Shown here: positions 34,057-45,738 of the stretch, piece by piece
Layout: each line of letters begins with the position of its first letter
Position numbering within the stretch: position 1 is the stretch's first letter
DNA from: Saxidomus purpurata
Taxonomy: Eukaryota > Mollusca > Bivalvia > Venerida > Veneridae
Direction: 5' to 3'
DNA: 64,000 nucleotides
Assembly: GCA_022818135.1 (NCBI GenBank)
Contig: JAFMSR010000018.1
Span: forward strand, 23,982,498 to 24,046,497
Made by a program: the position numbers and the translations under genes
Notes under the pieces: model-generated
What the model was told of the DNA's origin: nothing
What the model saw: only the letters and a program-made list of their open reading frames with translations
Databases searched by the model: none

Positions 34057-34294
34057 AACAGATAGAGACTGTGTTTGATATTTTGCAGAGATAGACAATT
34101 TTTAAAATATAGACCACAGTTAAACTTAGTCTAAAAGATAGACTACATTTTAAGCCAGGTAGAGATACTAGAGAATAGTTGGTAAAGGGTAACTTTGTGA
34201 ATTACATTTCTTTGAAGACAGAAAGTTATTCTGTGCATTTATTGTGATAAATGAAATAAATTAAATTTTGTGAAATTGAGAATTGAAATTGAAA

Positions 34295-34970
34295 ATGGCG
34301 TCAGGAAAAAAGAAGGATCATGTGACTGAGGACGATCTGACATTGCTATCAGCCTTTCAGGATTTGAAAATTAAGGCACCTATAAAGATAGAAAGCCAGA
34401 AGACTTAGAACACTACATGAAGTCCTATATTACAGAAGCTGAACATAAATCAGGAGATAAGTCAAAAAGTACATCGGTGCCAAGAGTCCCAGTATTTTAT
34501 GGAGAGCCTGATAAAGGTGAAGTTAACTTCCCAACTTGGCAATATGAAGTTAACTGCTTGGCGATTGGTTGCATGTACACCGAGGAACAAATATTGAATA
34601 GCATCCGTAGATATTGTAGGGGGAAGCAGCTAACATACTGAGAAGCATGGGGATAATGCAACATTTGATGAAATTATTTAGAAGTTCAAGGCAACGTACT
34701 CTATGTTGGAGACTGGAGAATCAATTCTCAGGAAATGTTATGCATGTCGTCAGGACAAAGTGAGACGGTTAGCATGCATTCTGCTCGGGTAGTAGAAGAT
34801 ATAGTTTCATACGTAGTTGAACTGAAAGTATTATTTGCTTCTAAAGAAGAAATTATTAAAAAAAACGTATTGTATCAAGGTCTTAGAAGCAACCTGAAAC
34901 AAGCTGCAAATTACAAGTTTAAAACTGTAAAGGACTATGATAAATTCAAAGTAGAATTAAGAACAAGAGC
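34295..34970 (+). pseudogene. Gag-like frame of a Gypsy-type LTR retrotransposon (frameshifted)
   Basis: The ATG at 34295 opens MASGKKKDHVTEDDLTLL and shifts frame near 34385 to KPEDLEHYMKSY. It then reads VPVFYGEPDKGEVNFPTWQYEVNCL, a capsid-like block found in metazoan Gypsy gag proteins. After a stop near 34639 further frames give AYSAR-like and LKVLFASKEEIIKKNVLYQGL segments up to ~34965. Protease and RT are absent: a repeat block replaces them. Inactive. Confidence 0.7.
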
Positions 34971-36175
34971 ACCGCCTGCGGGTGCCGGACGCTCGTCTGA
35001 TTTTATCCTTCTAAGTTTGTTTATCACCATTTTTTATGTAACAATGTCCTTGACCTTGACCCCTGAACACAATTCCACAAAAGGTTTTCATATTAATAAC
35101 TAGACACTTAGTTTGGTCACAATAATTCAACTGCAACTAAAGATGTTGTTTTTTCCCATTTTTCTATTTTTAGAAAAAAACACCTGGACTTTGACCCCAA
35201 GAGCCCAAACACCATCCCAATTAATTTAAAAGTCTTTATTCAAATGTATTACACACTTAATAATTTAGTTACATTATGTCAATTGTAACTAAAGATATTG
35301 AACATATTATTGTATTGTCTATTTTTAGTTAGTGACCTTGACAACGACCCTAGGAGCCCCAAAACCCAACACTATCTTCTTAAATACTTTCTACAAACAA
35401 AAGTTGGTTACATTATGTCAACTGTAACTAAAGATATTAAATATAATACAGTTTTCCTATTTTTAGTAACAGTGACCTTGACCCCAGGAGCCCTAAAATA
35501 CAATTAATCCTATTAAAGATATTTTTGGTTGCATTATGTTGACTGATACAAAAATATTTTGTGTGTGAAACTTTCTAAGTTTCGAAGGGGTAATAATCCA
35601 GCCAAATACAATACAGGGTTATGTAACTTGTAAAATTATTCCTTTCTACTATTGTACATTTGATAGTGAACAGGTTTCACAAGTTTGAAAGTGATAGCTT
35701 TGATAGTTTGCATGTCAGAGATCAAAGTGCAAAACTTAAAAAATCAGACTAGCTAAAAATCCAAAATGTCCAAAAAGACTGAAATACCCCCCGCCCTCCC
35801 CTTCCAAATGTGTGACTCAAAAACCCGTTTAATATGTTGAAGTACATTATCCATTAATTTTTTATGAAAAATTTGAAATCAATCTAACAAAAAATGAAGA
35901 AGCTATTTCCAACTCTCAAAATCCACCAATATCCATCAAAAGTCATGTTTTTTACAGGTGAGACTCAGCATCTTTAGGATACAATTTGAAGAAGAGTATT
36001 AGATGAACAAATTTTACAAGTTTCAAAGTGACAGCTTTGATTGTTTCCATGTAGGTGACCTAAACGCAAAACTTAACCAACGCCGACAACAACGACAAAG
36101 ACGACGACAATCAAGTGACGACAATAGCTCGTCATTTTTTTCAAAAATCAGACGAGCTAAAAATGCAACATCAAT
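34971..36175 (+). repeat. GACCTTGACCCC array element inserted in the Gypsy remnant
   Basis: Starts CCTGCGGGTGCCGGACGCTCG and ends CAACGCCGACAACAACGAC...AGACGAGCTAAAAAT. Between are diverged units with AGTGACCTTGACCCCAGGAGCC and AACTAAAGATATT at 35040, 35180, 35330 and 35475. The CGACGAGCT-type end is shared with arrays at 40.5 and 62.7 kb. Confidence 0.7.
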
Positions 36176-36339
36176 GAAGATAAAGAAAGGAGAAGGATAT
36201 TAAACGAAATATAATGCAGCCACACGAGTTGAAGAAAAGTTTGACCTTGGAGTAACCATTGAATGAACTACTACCCACAACATCTCGAAAGGAAAAAGGA
36301 AACAAAAGAGAAAGAATGAAAATGGACTTATTTGGAACA

Positions 36340-36745
36340 GAACACTTTTGAAAAGCTGAAGGAAGTATTAATATTCCCTCCTATTCTGGCCTATCCGGAT
36401 TTTAACCCACCGTTTGAATTACACACAGATGCGAGTTTGACATGATTAATCTTTGTCTCATATCAGCGACATGAAAAGGGAAACCAAGTTAAGGGCTTAT
36501 ACCAGTAGAAGCCTTAAGAAATCAGAAAGGTACTACCAAGCTTTTAAGCTTGACTTTGGGAAACCACTTCAGTGTCTATACAGATAGTAATCCTCTGACC
36601 TATATTTTGACAACAGCAAAGCTCGATGCCACAGGGCAAAGATGGGCCTCTGTATTAACTGGTACTAACTGTGACTTATTTATCGTCCATGTCACAAGAA
36701 TGCCGATGCAGATGCTACATCGCGGACCCTCACGAACTAACATCA
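36340..36745 (+). pseudogene. Gypsy-type RNase H remnant
   Basis: Frames with stops give FEKLKEVLIFPPILAYPDF, FELHTDAS (first catalytic Asp), then HFSVYTDSNPLTYIL and TTAKLDATGQRWAS, typical of Gypsy RNase H C-terminal to RT. Several stops, including TGA at 36440-36442 after the DAS motif. Confidence 0.85.
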
Positions 36746-36939
36746 GATGCAGATGGAGAGTATGTTAAAATAGGCAATGACACAGTGAAATCCATTTGTA
36801 GTTCTTTACAGCAGATCCATACATCGATATTCTTCCAGCAGCAGCAAACATAACTGAAGCAACAGACTAGCATGGAAAGCCTTTAACGTAAGTTGAACTG
36901 AAGGATATCAGTAGACACCAGAGACAGGACAAACACATA

Positions 36940-37636
36940 GGAAAATCCAAAAGAGGATAGTGTAATGTAAAATGCGTTTCATACCTTGAAGATTATTAGA
37001 GGTGTACTCTATGGAGAAGTCACCATCAATGATGAAAAGATATTACAACTTGTTCTTACAGAAATTTACAGAAAGACAGCTTTGGAAGGTTTTCACAACG
37101 AAATTGGACACCCAGGCAGAGATAGGACAATTTCACTTTTGAGAGATAGATTTGTTTGGCCTGGTATGGTTGCTGATTGCGAAAAAAGGATAACAAACTG
37201 TGACAGATGTTTACTGAGAGAGTCAGATACAAACACATGTGCACCACTTGTCAATGTTGTAACAACACACCCACTAGAACTTGTGTGCATGGACTTTTTA
37301 ACCCTTGAACCATCTAAAGGGGGTATAGGAAACATCATAGTGATCGCAGATCATTTTAAGAAGCTAGTCCTTGCAATTCCTACAAGAAACCAAACAGCAA
37401 ATACCACAGCAGATGCTTTCTACAACAACTTCATTGTTAACTATAGAATACCGACAAGAATACACTCTGACCAAGGTGGCAATTTTGAATCTACTCTCAT
37501 AAAATAACATTATGACATGTTTGGTATCGAAAGTATACAACAAAACTCTATTGAATATGCTAGGGACTTTAGATCCAAATAAGAAATCTGACTTGAAAAA
37601 GCACTTATCACCAATTATCTATGTGTACAATTGTAA
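36940..37636 (+). pseudogene. Gypsy-type integrase, truncated
   Basis: The frame 36986-37507 encodes the H-x4-H zinc-binding half FHNEIGHPGRDRTISLL, then RFVWPGMVADCE and CDRC (C-x2-C). The catalytic core follows: VCMDFL (first Asp) and RIHSDQGGNFES (second Asp). The third acidic residue is lost to a small deletion after 37507; the sequence resumes as TLLNMLGTLDPNKKSD and ends at 37636 against a tandem array. Chromodomain and 3' LTR are missing. The tyrosine/zinc spacing fits the metazoan Gypsy integrases. Confidence 0.88.
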
Positions 37637-37644
37637 AAATGAGG

Positions 37645-40545
37645 GCTAAGATGGCCCAATATCGTTCACCTGACTACCATTGGCTATACTACAAGGGGTC
37701 ATGATTTAAGCCTATGTGAAATTAAGTGATCCCCCAAGTCCGGGAAGGGTTAATTTCGACCCGGGTGTCATGATTTGAACAATCTTGGTAAAGGTCCACA
37801 AGGCAATGCTACATGCTAGATATCTAAGCTCTAGGCCTTGTGATTTCACAGAAGAAGATTTTTAAAGTTTTTCCTGTAAAAACCTAATGTAAAATTAAGT
37901 GACCCCCTGGAGATGTCAATTTTGACCTGGGGGTCATAATTTGAACAATTATGGTAGACGTCCACTAGGTATTTCTACATGCCAAATATTCTAGGTCTTG
38001 CGGTTTCACAGAAGATTTTTTAAGTTTTTCCTATTTAAGCCTATGTAAAACAAAGTGACCCCCGGGCGGGGTCAATTTTGACCCGGGGGTCATAATTTGA
38101 GCAATTTTGGTAGATGTCCACTATAATAATGCCACATGCTAAATGATGCGCAACGTGACAAAAGGGCCCTTGTGGGTCAAATATGTCATATCTTTTGAAG
38201 TAAATATGCTACAGTTTAAATCGATGAATTTATGAATACTATCGAAATTTTTATGTCAGGATTCCTCATGAATATTAATTAGGTGAAAAGACACGTGCAA
38301 AAAATCGAATCTGTTAAGGTTACTTCTAATTTTAATGAATACATTGTATTTTGAGACAAGAGACATTCAGCTTTCCAACGATGTCCTTTTTTCCAAGATA
38401 TCTTAATTTTAGGCTAAAATATAAGCATTTAAAATTTAGCTCATTTGCATAATTTATGCATAATTATGATAATTAGCAAAATCTTTAATAACCGTTACAC
38501 CGCCACAAATCGACCGATTTTCATAAGCCATACATTTCTGTAAATCTCAGAGTCTGTTCTCTTATATAAACATTGTTTCGAGCTTTCAATAGTTTTTGTA
38601 AAACAGTTCGATTTTTAGCACGAGCCATTTTAGTCAATAAATATTCATAAATATTTTTGTCGTTAATTTTTTGATGGTATTCCAGTACATGCGCTTTAAA
38701 ATGGTACCAACATCAAATATTTTACATGTAAGGGCCCTTTTGTCATGTTGCGCAATATCTAAGCTTTAGGCCTTGTGGTTTCAGAAAAGTAGATTGTTTA
38801 AGTTTTTTGTCCTAAATACATGTAAGCCTTTGTAAAATTAAGTGACCCCCTGGAGATGTCAATTTTGACCTGGGGGTCATAATTTGAACAATCTTGGTAG
38901 AAGTCCATTATGCATTTCTACATGCCGAATACTTGCCGTTTCACAGAAGAAGATTTTTTAAGATTTTCCTATATAAGCCTTTGTAAAACCGAGTGACCCC
39001 CGGGCGGGGTCAATTATGACCCGGGGTCATAATTTGAACAATCTTGGAAGGGGTCACTAGAAAATGCCACATGCTAAATTTCTTAGCATTAGGCCTAGTG
39101 GTTTCAGAGAAGAAGATTTTTTAAGTTTTTCCTATTTGTTGCCATAGCATTATCAGTAAATAACACAATTCTGTTGACTCTAAGTATAAACTAAAATTAT
39201 ATATGGTAACTTAATTGTTTGATACCCCTGAACACTATTGCTAAGTTTCAAATAACTCCTCTAAGCGGTAACTAAAGTATGTGCATGGTAGTTAAGGAGT
39301 TAAAGGAGGGCCATAATTTGTAGTAAATTCAGTCAGGAGTTGTCTAACTTTATTGTTTGATACCCGTAAATTGGTTTGTTTCAAATCAATTCCATAAGTG
39401 GTTACTGAGATATGTGCATGTTAGTCCCTTTTATGCAAAACTTTAACCAAATTTTCTTAGTCAAACAAGGGCCAAAATTTGAATTAAATTCATACAAGAG
39501 TTATCTAACTTGACAGTCTGACAAACCTTACGACTGTAATGAAGTTTCAAATCAATCCCATAAGTGGTTACTGAAATATGTGTATTATAGTACCTTGCAC
39601 GTAAAACTTAAACCAAAATTTCTAAGTTAAACAAGGGCCATAATTTGTAGTAAATTCAGTCAGGAGTTGTCTAACTTTATTGTTTGATACCCCTGAAGAC
39701 GAAATTGAAGTATTAAATCAATTCCATGAGTGGTTACTGAGATAATATATACATGATAGCATGCAAAACTTTATCCAAATTTTCTCATTCAAACAACAAC
39801 CATAATTTGTACTAAATTCATACAATAGTTATCTAACTTGACAGTGTGACATCCCTGAAGATTTTAATGAAGTTTCATATCTATATAAAAATGGTTACTG
39901 AAATATGTGTATTATAGTACCTTGCATGCAAAACTTTAACCAAAGTTTCTAAGTTCAACAAGGACCATAATTTGTAATAAATTCAGTCACGAGTAATCTA
40001 ACTTGACTGTTGGAGACCCCTGAACATTCTAAAGATATAAAATCCATTTTAGCAATGGTAACTTAGATTTATGCCTGATAGAAGCTTGCACATCAAAGTT
40101 TTAAAAAATTCAGCTTGCATGCAAAACTTTAACCAAAATTCAACAAGGGCCATAATTTATAATAAATTCAGTCAGGAGTTATCTAACCTGATTGTTTGAT
40201 ACCTTTAAAGAATATAATATATTATTGAAGTTTTAAATCAATCCCATGAGTGGTTACTGAGATATATGATTGATAGTACCTTGCATGCAAAACCTTAACC
40301 AAATTTTCTAAGTCAAACAAGGGCCATAATTTGTACTTAATTCTTTCAAATTTTTATCAAACTTAACCGTCTGACACCCCTGAAAACATTAATGAAGTTT
40401 TAAATCAATTTTATAAGTGGTTACTGAGATATGTCCATGAAAGTACCTTGCATGCAAAACTTTAACCAAAGCTGCAACGCCAACGCCGACGCACAAGTGA
40501 TTGTAATAGCTCTACATATTCCTCGAATATTCGAGCTAAAAATGG
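37645..40545 (+). repeat. Long tandem array, two unit types, ~160 bp each
   Basis: Starts with ATGAGGGCTAAGATGGCCC. From 37700 to 39140 units share GTGACCCCC...TTTTGACC(C/T)GGGGGTCATAATTTGAAC. From 39200 to 40470 units share AAGGGCCATAATTTGTA, GTCAGGAGTTATCTAACTTG and AAGTGGTTACTGAGATATG. It ends CTGCAACGCCAACGCCGACGC and ATATTCGAGCTAAAAATGG. A MITE at 38147-38754 interrupts it. No coding sequence. Confidence 0.9.
38147..38754. mobile_element. 608-bp MITE nested in the tandem array
   Basis: The ends TGCGCAACGTGACAAAAGGG and CCCTTTTGTCATGTTGCGCA are complementary over about 24 bp with one mismatch. The array unit is interrupted between ACATGCTAAAT and ATCTAAGCTTTAGGCC, which is contiguous in neighbouring units. 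The interior is AT-rich (ATAATTTATGCATAATTATG) and non-coding. Confidence 0.85.
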
Positions 40546-41145
40546 TTTCCGCTCATTAACTCGAGTTTGGAGTGACCAATTGCAATGGAACTCGGTGTGT
40601 AGGTAGCTTGCTCGGAGACGAAGCTTGGGATTGTATTTGCGGTAACTAGGGTCAATGTCAAGGTCACTGTTACTCAGAATTCGAAAAATGGTTTCCGCTC
40701 AATAACTTAAGTAGCTTAGGATTGCGTTTGGGGTCACTAGGATAACTGTTACTAAAAATATAAAAAAATGGTTTCCGCTCAATAACTCGAGTTAGAGTGA
40801 CCAATTTCAATGAAACTCGGTGTGTAGGTAGCCTGCGTGAAGACGAAACTTAGGATTGCATTTGGGGTCACTAGGGTCAATGTCAAGGTCACTGTTACTA
40901 AAAATAGAAAAATGGTTTCCGCTCAATAACTTGAGCTAGGAGTGACCAATTTAAATAAAACTTAGTGTGTAGTTAGCTTTTGTGGACAGAGAGCTTGGGG
41001 TTGTATTGCGGGTCACTAGGGTCAAGGTCACTGTTGTTTCATAGTTTTAAAATGTTGTAACCCAAAGAAATGTTTTTCGAGGGGGGGGTCAAGGTCAAGG
41101 GTCACTGTTACTAAAAATAAATTTTGTTTTTAAATTGTTTTAAGG
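40546..41145 (+). repeat. Array of ~130-bp AAAATGGTTTCCGCTCA units
   Basis: AAAATGGTTTCCGCTC recurs at about 40551, 40685, 40767 and 40911, with GAGTGACCAATTGCAATG and GGTCAAGGTCACTGTTACT. One diverged unit of the same type lies at 18190-18300. Non-coding. Confidence 0.88.
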
Positions 41146-43202
41146 TTACTACGAAGTCAAATTTGCTTTATAGTCTCGAAATTCCGTCTTTATGCATTAT
41201 CCTTAGTTCAATTCCTCTTCTTACCATTAGCGAAAAATAAGGCGCTGAAAAAACTATCTAAACTGTCCTTAATGAAACGTTAAAATTGGCCGGTATGTAT
41301 TCCAACAGCGCCACGCTATCGGAGTGTCAATTACCGTTCGTCGCTCCGCCCCTTTTGAGGCACCGAAAAGGAATTGTCAATAAGGCATCCAGTCAACTGG
41401 TACTTGATCATATGGCAATAGTCGGTACCGCGGATAAACAACCCAACTCCGTCAGTCAATACTTGATCAGTAATGTGTTTTGATAATTGGAAAATACATA
41501 CTGCACGTTTTCCAATAAAGTACATGTAATTATAAAAAAATGACATTAGACAGTTCTTGCTTTGCATTAGTAAATATTGGAAAACGACAAACATATCCAA
41601 GTATCTCATGGAAGAAACTTTTTCTTGCATACCGTCTTGCACTTTGAAATAGATTGCACTTTGAAACTTACCGAAATGATGCAAAAAAACGTTCTTTAGA
41701 TGCTATGTTTGGGAAAGTGACGTCACAATGTTTATAACGTTACGTCATAAGTAATTGTCGTCTTACACGGGGGGGGGGGGGGATGTAAGATGAGATTTTC
41801 CAGCACTGGTAAAAACTGCAGATATCCCCATCTGGTATGCAAGAAACGGTATAAATGCTACGCCGCAATATATGACATTAGTAACTAGAGACATTCGGAT
41901 AACTAAGGATATGAACACATTCTTACACAGAGCAGGGAGCAGACGCGTGCGGACACAAGCACTTGGGAGGAGGGGAAATGCGATATGGTGCATTGTGTGC
42001 GCACGGTACTATTAGAATAATATCCTCCCAAAATATGTTTGAATATACTCTTTAGTACATTACTTCTTTTCCTGATCTCTTTCACACGTATTTATCTGTA
42101 ACAGGTTTTATTTGCATGACAGTTCACTGTATTGATATGAATGTAGAATCAACATCCGTGACACAGGGAACTAATCAAAACATCTCCGCAAGTTGCACAA
42201 ACTTTTGACACTGTCGAATTATACCTGAAAATCACCATGTATCTAGAAGCGAAAACAACCTATTAAACATAATTATTTCATTCACAATTACGAGAGATAG
42301 TTTGGTTAATACTAACACTAGGTCATCAACTCACTTTCGGTGTTCTTAATTCAAAAATAAATTTTTAATCTAAATTTTCAACAGGGTAGGAAAAGTCGTG
42401 AATTTTTCTCACCTAAATGCAATCTTTAATAAATATCATTATAGATAATGACGACACAGAAAGCAAATTATAGGGGTGTATAACGACTTTAATAACCTAC
42501 TGTAACAGAACAAACTTTATTTCATGAAAATCGGACATGTATTAGAGACAAAATCAACAAAAAACGGAGGTTATGATTCCAAAACCATCAAATTCTAGCC
42601 TTCGTGATTAATTTGGAGAATTAATAATACGCGCGTTTTGTGTTACAGATAAACTGTATCTATTGAATTTAACCAGGATGTATTAACTATGGTAAGTATT
42701 TTTCTTAGTTGTTTATTCAAGATGTGTTAAGGACACTTAGCGAAATTTCTGGTTATTCAAATAATATCATTTTAATCGTTTTAATAATTTGAATTGAATA
42801 TAATGTTTCTGTACGAAATATAAATGAGAAACGCCGCCCAAATATCACCTTTGATTTCAATTTACAGATGCAGTTAAAATCAGGGCCCATATCTTCCAAG
42901 GGTCCAAAGTACTTTTATGATATTTATTAATTTAGCGCCTCAGGCATTGTCAGTATAACACGCGGTCAGTATAGCACGCGCAACAAAATACTCGCAAATC
43001 CGTATGACATGTTGGAATACACTCAAGTAGTTTTAAATTCAGTTTTAATTTTGTTTAGATTTAATACAGAACATAAAATTTTAGAGTAATACCTTGATGA
43101 GCAAAATAAATATACTTATTAATTGATTCAAGTCTTGAAATGATTCTAGTCTGAATAGTTAATTCACAGCAAAACTAGACTAAGCACATAAAATTATATA
43201 AA
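41146..43202 (-). other. FATP intron sequence; no exon or element recognised
   Basis: Includes a 13-14-base G run at about 41769-41782. Open frames at 41286-41483 (plus) and 41331-41684 (minus) overlap and show no domain. Nothing else supported. Confidence 0.4.
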
Positions 43203-43746
43203 AACAAGAGCTGTCCCTCTTAAATGACGAATGCCCCCAAAAGAGGTATCTCACAGTCTGTATCCTCTCCATGTGCTCAACAAGTGTGCCATGTAATTTT
43301 AAAATCCTTCCATGCATGACAAAGTTACCATGCATACAGGACTCCATAACTTTTAAACTGTAAGACTTTAGTGTGACCTTGACCTTTGAGCAAGGGTCAT
43401 GGGTCTTGCATGCGACACCTTGGCTTGATGTGCTGAACATCTGTGCCAAATTATTTTAAAATTATTCAGTGCATGACAAAGTTACAGTCCGGACACGGAT
43501 GTGTGCATATAAACAGGATTCCATTACCTTTAAACCCGAAGCGTGACCTTGACCTTGAAAGTAGGGACTTGGGCCTTGTACGCGACATGTCGTCTTGATC
43601 TACTGAACATTTGTGCCAAGTTATTTCAATCCTTCAATGCAAGACAAAGTTACAACCCTGACACGAAAAAATGCAAGGACGGACGCACGGACGGACAGAC
43701 CGACGGACGGTGCGATTTCAATATGCCCACCTTATGGGGGCACAAA
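43203..43746 (-). repeat. ACAAGAGCTGT...GGGGGCAC repeat element
   Basis: Begins ACAAGAGCTGTCCCTCTTAA with AATGCCCCCAAAAGAGG and ends GCCCACCTTATGGGGGCAC, so its two ends are partly complementary. Two units in between share GTGACCTTGACCTT and CTGAACATxTGTGCCAA. A GGACGGACAGACCGACGG microsatellite lies near 43680. It is related in plan to the element at 17.8 kb. Confidence 0.75.
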
Positions 43747-44132
43747 AATGCGAATTTGACAAATTAATTCTTTTTAATAATTTTCAGAACATTTTATTAT
43801 AGAAAATTCAATAACTTACATAATGTAGTTGCACGAAGGCCATTGAAAGTTATGCTGAAATATTTACAGTTGCTGGCAAATTTTATGTATCGCCATTTTT
43901 GTTCAAAAACATTGTAAATTATTTTGTGTGAATAAAATCGGCATTTAAGTTAATTTAAAACAGTAACATAATCTAAGTCGTTTGCAACAGCTTTGTGTGT
44001 AATAATTATCAATGACCCCGCTGCATATGTTCCCCTCAACATCTCAATCCCCCCAGATACTTCAAATACTTTAGATAATCACGTGACCGCCTTGTTTGTT
44101 GCAATACCATTGTGGCAATAAATTACAAAGAA

Positions 44133-44453
44133 AAATTATAAAATTAGACGAGACTTACCTGTAGGTTGAAGTATAATTTGAATTCTAGGAGTTGTAAATA
44201 AAGGGAGATCTGAAATGAGTATGTAACTTCGCGCATGCGCAATCAGTCTTTAAATTGATATTTGCTGACTTTTTCCAAAAGAGATAGCTTGCAGTAAAAA
44301 ATTCCAACAGCTATCTCAAAGTATGATATAACAGGACATAATTCCGATTTCTCTTGAATACTATGAGGGAGGGATTTTATATCTCCTTTTATTTACAACT
44401 CAGAATTCAAATTATACTTCAACTTTCAGGTAAGTCTCGTCTAATTTTATAAT
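44133..44453. repeat. Hairpin-forming inverted repeat at the DIRS 3' side
   Basis: 44133-44210 (ATTAGACGAGACTTACCTG ... AAATAAAGGGAGAT) is complementary to 44381-44453 (ATCTCCTTTTATTTACAAC ... CAGGTAAGTCTCGTCTAAT) with few mismatches. The ~170-base loop contains the DIRS terminal motif GTATGTAACTTCGCGCATGC. Confidence 0.85.
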
Positions 44454-44689
44454 TCTATTTCGTTTAGAAAATAAAAGTTCGTCCAAAATGAGATTTTAAC
44501 GTGGAAATTTAAGTAATATGAAACACCACATACTGTAGTATTACCTTAAGATTTCACACAGATATCCAATCAATTATCTATGCTTGCAAATGACATCATA
44601 TGTTAGAAACAAAATATTCCTACCATTACATCTGCAGGACAGCTGCTTCAAATGTAATCTTTGAGTTTACTGGCTAACTGTAATATTTA

Positions 44690-45723
44690 TGAAAAGTGCC
44701 TGTGTTCGACCATCCAGCCGCTTTTATAATATCTTGAATAGGTACACCTTTGTCTCTTACTTTTGAAGTAGATGCCGCTCGTACGCTATGCGGTCCATAC
44801 AAACTTATATTAATTCCAGCACGAAAAATTACTGTCTTAGTCCATCTAGCTACTGTATCCTTAGATACAGGTTTATGAGGATTAATGTAACTATTAGTAA
44901 GTTGCTTTCCCCATCATTCCTTAGATGCTTAGTACGTCTCAAATATTCTTTAATAACAAAATATACACACAATCGCCTGTCTGGCGGGTACGCTTTAAAA
45001 TGCAGAAAAGAAACACGTTCAGCAGGACGACTTTGCTTCAGTAATCCATCAAAATAAATAGCAAATTCAGAATTCAACTTTCATAGTGATTTCACTGTAA
45101 ACAATTGAATAGTACGAATACGAGCTGCGTTTGTAAGAGCCATCAACATTACCATTTTCAAAGTAAGATCTTTTAATGTAAGATGTTTTACAGGAGATAA
45201 TTTCCTGAGATAATTAAGTACTAAATTAATATCCCAAACTTCTGAATAACGCGCTTTTGGTGGTCTGATGTTGAACACTCCTTTTAAAAACCGAACCACT
45301 AATGGATGAGTTCCAGCTGAAAAGGATTCCAGACTAATACCTAATGCTGACAATGATGATCTTGCCGTGTTCAACACACTATAACCTAATCTCTTCTCAT
45401 ATAGTTCTGTTAAATATTCAATGACATTGTTTACAGAGGGAGATGTTTCACTAACTTTGTGTTTACTACAGACAGGAGCCACTTGCTGATATAGGATTTG
45501 TACTCTTTTCTCGTGTATTTTCGCCATGAGGCAATAAGAATAGCGGTTGCTTTGCTAGATATGCCTCTGCTTCTGAATGAATTCCTGAAACACGACATGC
45601 TATTAGATTTATCTTCCTCCAAAGTGGATGCTCCTGTTCCAAGGGTGGAAGAGCCAGAAGACTCTTGCTCTTGGGTATTACTATTGGATTGTCCACTAAT
45701 ATTCCTAACACAACTGGAAACAA
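44690..45723 (-). pseudogene. DIRS tyrosine recombinase (frameshifted)
   Basis: Frames 45466-45723, 45081-45527 and 44850-45077, followed by 44870-44690, give the full domain. The N-terminal SAM-like region reads SWRKYTRKEYKSYISKW in one frame and TLYEKRLGYSVLNTARSSLSALG-like in the next. Catalytic Arg is in TNAARIRTIQL. FKAYPPDRRLCVYFV and YLRRTKHLR follow. HxxR is in GPHSVRAASTSK, and the final Tyr lies in AGWSNTGTFHKYY. The R...HxxR...Y set is complete. In DIRS elements this enzyme integrates a circular DNA copy without target duplication. Stops near 45080 and 44850 break it. Confidence 0.85.
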
Positions 45724-45738
45724 ACCATGACTAATTGT

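Noticed and set aside
41286..41684. Overlapping genes on both strands
   Set aside because: No homology, no splice signals, and each frame is of a length expected by chance.
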